A stretch of DNA of 8,361 nucleotides from Lachnospiraceae bacterium. Lineage in GTDB: Bacteria; Bacillota_A; Clostridia; Lachnospirales; Lachnospiraceae. The DNA lies in assembly GCA_017522685.1 (NCBI GenBank), contig JAFWYN010000017.1, forward strand, positions 1-8,361. The letters run 5' to 3'. The first letter of the stretch is position 1. Each line of letters opens with the position of its first letter. The notes beneath the pieces are model-generated. The model searched no databases. It was not told the origin of the DNA and worked only from the letters and a program-made list of their open reading frames with translations. A program made the translations under genes and the position numbers. Shown here in pieces: positions 6,259 to 8,361 of this stretch.

Positions 6259-7194
6259 ATGGCATTAGTTACAACAACAGAAATGTTCAAAAAAGCTTAT
6301 GAAGGCGGCTATGCAGTAGGTGCTTTCAACGTAAATAATATGGAAATCGTTCAGGCTATTACTGAAGCTGCTGATGAATTAAGATCTCCTATTATCCTTC
6401 AGTGTTCTGCAGGTGCAAGAAAGTATGCTAAGCATTCTTACCTTGTTCATTTGGTACAGGCAGCTATCGAAGAGACCAATATTCCGATCGCTCTTCACTT
6501 AGATCACGGCGCAGATTTCGAAATCTGTAAGCAGTGTATCGATGGTGGTTTCACCTCAGTTATGATCGATGGTTCTCATCTTCCTTACGAAGAGAACATC
6601 GAATTATCTAAGAGAGTAGCTGACTACGCACACGAAAGAGGATGTGTAGTAGAAGGTGAGCTTGGTACTTTAGCAGGTATCGAAGATGAAGTAGTAGTAG
6701 AATCCGGTCATGAGTCTTATACTCAGCCTGAGCAGGTAGAAGATTTCGTTAAGAGAACCGGTGTTGACTCTCTTGCAATCGCTATCGGTACCAGCCATGG
6801 TGCATTCAAGTTCAAGCCCGGCCAGAAGCCTCAGTTACGTTTCGACATCCTTGATGAAGTTTCTAAGAGACTTCCCGGATTCCCTATCGTATTACACGGC
6901 GCTTCTTCTGTACTTCCTAACTACGTTGATATCATCAACGCTAACGGTGGTGCATTAAAGGATGCTATCGGTATTCCTGAAGATATGCTTCGTCAGGCTG
7001 CTAGATCTGCTGTATGTAAGATCAACATCGACTCTGACTTAAGATTAGGTTTAACCGCAGGTATCAGAGAGCATATGTTTGCACATCCTGATCATTTCGA
7101 TCCCAGACAGTACTTAACAACCGGACGTGCATACTGCAAGGAAGTAGTTGCTCACAAGATTAAGACCGTTCTTGGTTCTGAAGGTAAGCCTTAA
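6259..7194 (+). CDS. fba: Class II (zinc) fructose-bisphosphate aldolase
   Basis: The enzyme reversibly cleaves fructose-1,6-bisphosphate to dihydroxyacetone phosphate and glyceraldehyde-3-phosphate in glycolysis and gluconeogenesis. The 311 aa show class II hallmarks: ALHLDHG (78-84) with catalytic Asp82 and zinc ligand His83, EGELGTLAGIEDEV (132-145), IAIGTSHGAFK with zinc ligand His180, VLHGASSV with His213, and KINIDSD (254-260) for phosphate and substrate contacts. The GASSV form instead of GGSG/GGTG and the length fit the shorter class IIB branch. Start choice: an ATG at 6247 is part of the ribosome binding site AAAGGA (6242-6247), so the ATG at 6259, giving the family-typical MALVTTTEMF, is chosen; the open frame back to 6091 crosses the terminator and promoter. 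Codon use (many CTT, GTT, TCT, GGT) differs from the preceding cluster in the way expected for a very highly expressed gene. Confidence 0.96.
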   Translation: MALVTTTEMFKKAYEGGYAVGAFNVNNMEIVQAITEAADELRSPIILQCSAGARKYAKHSYLVHLVQAAIEETNIPIALHLDHGADFEICKQCIDGGFTSVMIDGSHLPYEENIELSKRVADYAHERGCVVEGELGTLAGIEDEVVVESGHESYTQPEQVEDFVKRTGVDSLAIAIGTSHGAFKFKPGQKPQLRFDILDEVSKRLPGFPIVLHGASSVLPNYVDIINANGGALKDAIGIPEDMLRQAARSAVCKINIDSDLRLGLTAGIREHMFAHPDHFDPRQYLTTGRAYCKEVVAHKIKTVLGSEGKP

Positions 7195-7224
7195 GATACA
7201 TAGTTGTATAAAGGCTGAATAAAA

Positions 7225-7256
7225 GGCCGGCTAACCCGTATGGGTTAGCCGGTTTC
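7225..7256 (+). terminator. Intrinsic terminator of fba
   Basis: A perfect 11-bp stem CCGGCTAACCC (7227-7237) / GGGTTAGCCGG (7242-7252) closes a 4-nt loop GTAT and is followed by a short T-rich tail (TTTCTAT). It lies about 30 nt after the fba stop. The tail is short, but the very stable stem makes the call firm. Confidence 0.88.
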
Positions 7257-7279
7257 TATATGCGAATGTTTTTGCACAT

Positions 7280-7304
7280 AAAAAAAGCCCCCATAAAAGG
7301 GAGG
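7280..7304 (-). terminator. Probable intrinsic terminator for leftward transcription
   Basis: Read on the - strand, CTCCC, loop TTTTAT, GGGGG, then C and seven Ts (the A run 7280-7286 on the + strand). On the - strand the stem closes with one G-U pair, while on the + strand the same position is a C-A mismatch and no T tract follows, so it works leftward only. It would end transcripts coming from ppiB or from any start within 7336-7466. Confidence 0.55.
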
Positions 7305-7335
7305 ATGCCAAGTAAAAATTAATTTTACTTGGCAT
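7305..7335. repeat. Perfect 13-bp inverted repeat, AT-rich hairpin
   Basis: ATGCCAAGTAAAA (7305-7317) and TTTTACTTGGCAT (7323-7335) are exact inverted copies around the 5-nt centre ATTAA. On the + strand TTATT follows; on the - strand it directly precedes the terminator at 7280-7304. It could be a transcript-end structure, a protein-binding palindrome, or the remnant of a small repeat element. No second copy is seen in the window. Confidence 0.75.
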
Positions 7336-7466
7336 TTATTATGAAAAAGTTTTATATAAATTAAAAGTAGTAATCTTCTTTCGTAATTCTAGTATAAAAT
7401 ATAGAAATGTCCAAATAATGATGAAGAATTAAAAAAATATTGAATGATTTATGAACAAATTATGAA
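7336..7466. other. AT-rich non-coding stretch between the fba and ppiB ends
   Basis: The gap between fba and ppiB (7195-7506) is over 300 bp. Apart from the hairpins listed separately, this central part is very AT-rich. It has only tiny open frames without ribosome binding sites, and no tRNA-like or riboswitch-like architecture that I recognise. A TATACT hexamer on the - strand (7391-7396) is an isolated -10-like match without a convincing -35. Confidence 0.6.
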
Positions 7467-7490
7467 CGCCGGGGCGTTTTGGCCCCGGCG
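7467..7490 (-). terminator. GC-rich hairpin just beyond the ppiB stop
   Basis: CGCCGGGGC (7467-7475) and GCCCCGGCG (7482-7490) form a perfect 9-bp stem with a 6-nt loop, 16 nt past the ppiB stop. Position and stability fit a transcript end or an mRNA-protecting hairpin, but the sequence after it on the - strand (TTCATAATTT) lacks a proper T run, so termination may be incomplete. Confidence 0.55.
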
Positions 7491-7506
7491 ATGACAATTT
7501 AATTTA

Positions 7507-8034
7507 TTATCTGGCAAATTTCTCCGGTTCCGGATACTCCACACCAAAGGTGTCTACGGTCACGGATTTCATCATCTGCTTTTCTAAAGGTCTGTCGCTG
7601 TAATCGGTAGCGGTTTCAGCGATTTTGTTTACTACATCCATACCCTCGGTTACTTTACCGAAAGCTGCATAAGCGCCATCCAAGTGAGGAGAGTTCTTGT
7701 GCATGATGAAGAACTGGCTGCCTGCTGAGTTGGGCATCATGCTTCTTGCCATGGAAAGAACACCCTCGGTGTGCTTTAAGTCATTGGCAAAGCCGTTCTG
7801 TGCGAATTCGCCTTTGATGCTGTAGCCGGGGCCACCCATGCCGGTGCCGTCAGGACATCCGCCCTGGATCATGAAGCCGCGGATGACACGATGGAAAATC
7901 AAACCATCGTAGAAATTCTTATTTACTAAGCTGATAAAGTTATTTACGGACTGAGGTGCGATTTCGGGATACAGTTCCAGCTTAATCACATCGCCGCTTT
8001 CCATAGTAATGGTAACAATAGGATTCTGTGCCAT
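7507..8034 (-). CDS. ppiB: Cyclophilin-type peptidyl-prolyl cis-trans isomerase
   Basis: This enzyme catalyses cis-trans isomerisation of peptide bonds before proline and assists protein folding. At 175 aa with no signal peptide it should be cytoplasmic. Cyclophilin motifs in order are FHRVIRGFMIQGG (47-59) with catalytic Arg49, Phe54 and Gln57, GTGMGGPGY (63-71), EGVLSMAR (90-97), NSAGSQFFIM (102-111) and HLDGAYAAFGKV (117-128). The residue matching human Trp121, important for cyclosporin binding, is His117, a common bacterial substitution that suggests low drug sensitivity. Start choice: GGAGG (8040-8044 on the - strand) lies 5 nt before the ATG at 8034; an upstream in-frame ATG at 8061 would put nine unlikely residues in front and precede the binding site. 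It is convergent with fba and divergent from the gene at 8148, so probably monocistronic. Confidence 0.96.
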   Translation of the reverse strand: MAQNPIVTITMESGDVIKLELYPEIAPQSVNNFISLVNKNFYDGLIFHRVIRGFMIQGGCPDGTGMGGPGYSIKGEFAQNGFANDLKHTEGVLSMARSMMPNSAGSQFFIMHKNSPHLDGAYAAFGKVTEGMDVVNKIAETATDYSDRPLEKQMMKSVTVDTFGVEYPEPEKFAR

Positions 8035-8085
8035 AATTTCCTCCATACAGAAGCAAGGCAAATGCTTCTTTTCTTTCTTGGTTTT

Positions 8086-8097
8086 ATTATATATAAT
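8086..8097. promoter_or_regulatory. Shared -10 region between divergent ppiB and the 8148 gene
   Basis: The palindrome ATTATATATAAT contains TATAAT on both strands: 8092-8097 on + and 8091-8086 on -. Starts would fall about 45 nt from each start codon. No good -35 box is visible at 16-18 bp on either side, so this is a position- and composition-based suggestion. Confidence 0.35.
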
Positions 8098-8147
8098 GGT
8101 ATCATAACCTAATTACACCGGAACGTAAAGACCGGATTGGAGATTTT

Positions 8148-8361
8148 ATGGAACATAGGGGCTATTATTTGCAAAAAGTGTATTTCATATTGATCTGCGG
8201 GGAAGTATTCCTACCCTTTGAGGAAAGCATAGGAGATCTTCAAAAGGCTGGTATCTCTGTGGAAGTATTGTTAGCGGAAGAGGTCTGGGATGGAGAAATG
8301 TTTCATTCAGAACCAAGTGAAAATTACCCTACACAGACCCTATATGTGACAGACTATGGCC
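8148..8361 (+). CDS. Unidentified protein, N-terminal 71 residues (runs off window)
   Basis: An open frame starts at ATG 8148, 5 nt after a GGAG (8139-8142), and stays open to the window end. The visible part begins MEHRGYYLQKVYFIL, with a mildly hydrophobic stretch, then alternates hydrophobic and acidic segments (GISVEVLLAEEVWDGEMF) and ends in TLYVTDYG. There is no signal peptide and no catalytic motif in the visible part. The LYVTD ending loosely recalls the N-terminal region of some clostridial HAD-like phosphatases, but this is a vague resemblance and not a call. It is divergent from ppiB. Existence of the gene is likely because of the ribosome binding site, the clean frame and the lack of competing frames; its function is unknown. 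Confidence 0.7.
   Translation, partial: MEHRGYYLQKVYFILICGEVFLPFEESIGDLQKAGISVEVLLAEEVWDGEMFHSEPSENYPTQTLYVTDYG

Noticed and set aside
7405..7443. Short frame reading KCPNNDEELKKY before a stop, as a gene remnant
   Set aside because: It is only 13 codons between stops, has no start codon or ribosome binding site, and shows no similarity I can name.

Overview
The window is a chromosomal segment from a low-to-moderate-GC Gram-positive bacterium (Bacillota), most likely a member of the Lachnospiraceae or a close relative within Clostridia. This rests on the uvrC-hprK-glcK-murB-rapZ-whiA-crh gene order, the strong AGGAGG-type ribosome binding sites, the low-GC codon use, and protein sequences that resemble Bacillus and Clostridia homologues. 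No phage, transposase, plasmid or CRISPR signature is visible. Assignments come from reading motifs; no database search was run.

Layout. Positions 1-1160 hold the C-terminal part of uvrC (nucleotide excision repair), cut by the window edge. A good promoter candidate (TTGAAG, 17 bp, TGTTATAGT) overlaps the uvrC stop codon. It leads into a tightly packed six-gene cluster on the + strand: hprK (HPr kinase/phosphorylase), glcK (ROK glucokinase), murB (peptidoglycan precursor reductase), rapZ/yvcJ (nucleotide-binding regulator), whiA (DNA-binding protein of division and sporulation) and a Crh-like HPr paralogue. An intrinsic terminator closes it at 6127-6166. fba (class II fructose-bisphosphate aldolase) follows as a single-gene unit with its own extended -10 promoter and a perfect 11-bp terminator hairpin. 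After an AT-rich, hairpin-rich gap comes ppiB (cyclophilin) on the - strand, and after a divergent promoter region an unidentified + strand gene runs off the right edge.

How the genes fit together. The cluster links carbon-status sensing to cell-wall synthesis. HprK phosphorylates Ser46 of HPr/Crh in response to glycolytic metabolites, GlcK feeds glucose into glycolysis, Fba makes or consumes the fructose-1,6-bisphosphate that activates HprK in relatives, MurB commits UDP-GlcNAc to peptidoglycan, and RapZ and WhiA are regulators long associated with this locus. The most notable point is that the HPr-like protein keeps Ser46 in a perfect NAKSIMGMMSLG context but has Glu instead of His at position 15. 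It therefore cannot be a PTS phosphocarrier and looks like a dedicated target of the HprK encoded in the same cluster. Two other points are that yvcK/glmR, usually found between rapZ and whiA, is absent here, and that WhiA seems shortened in its N-terminal half. Apart from these the region is conserved housekeeping sequence, and I see no wholly new system.
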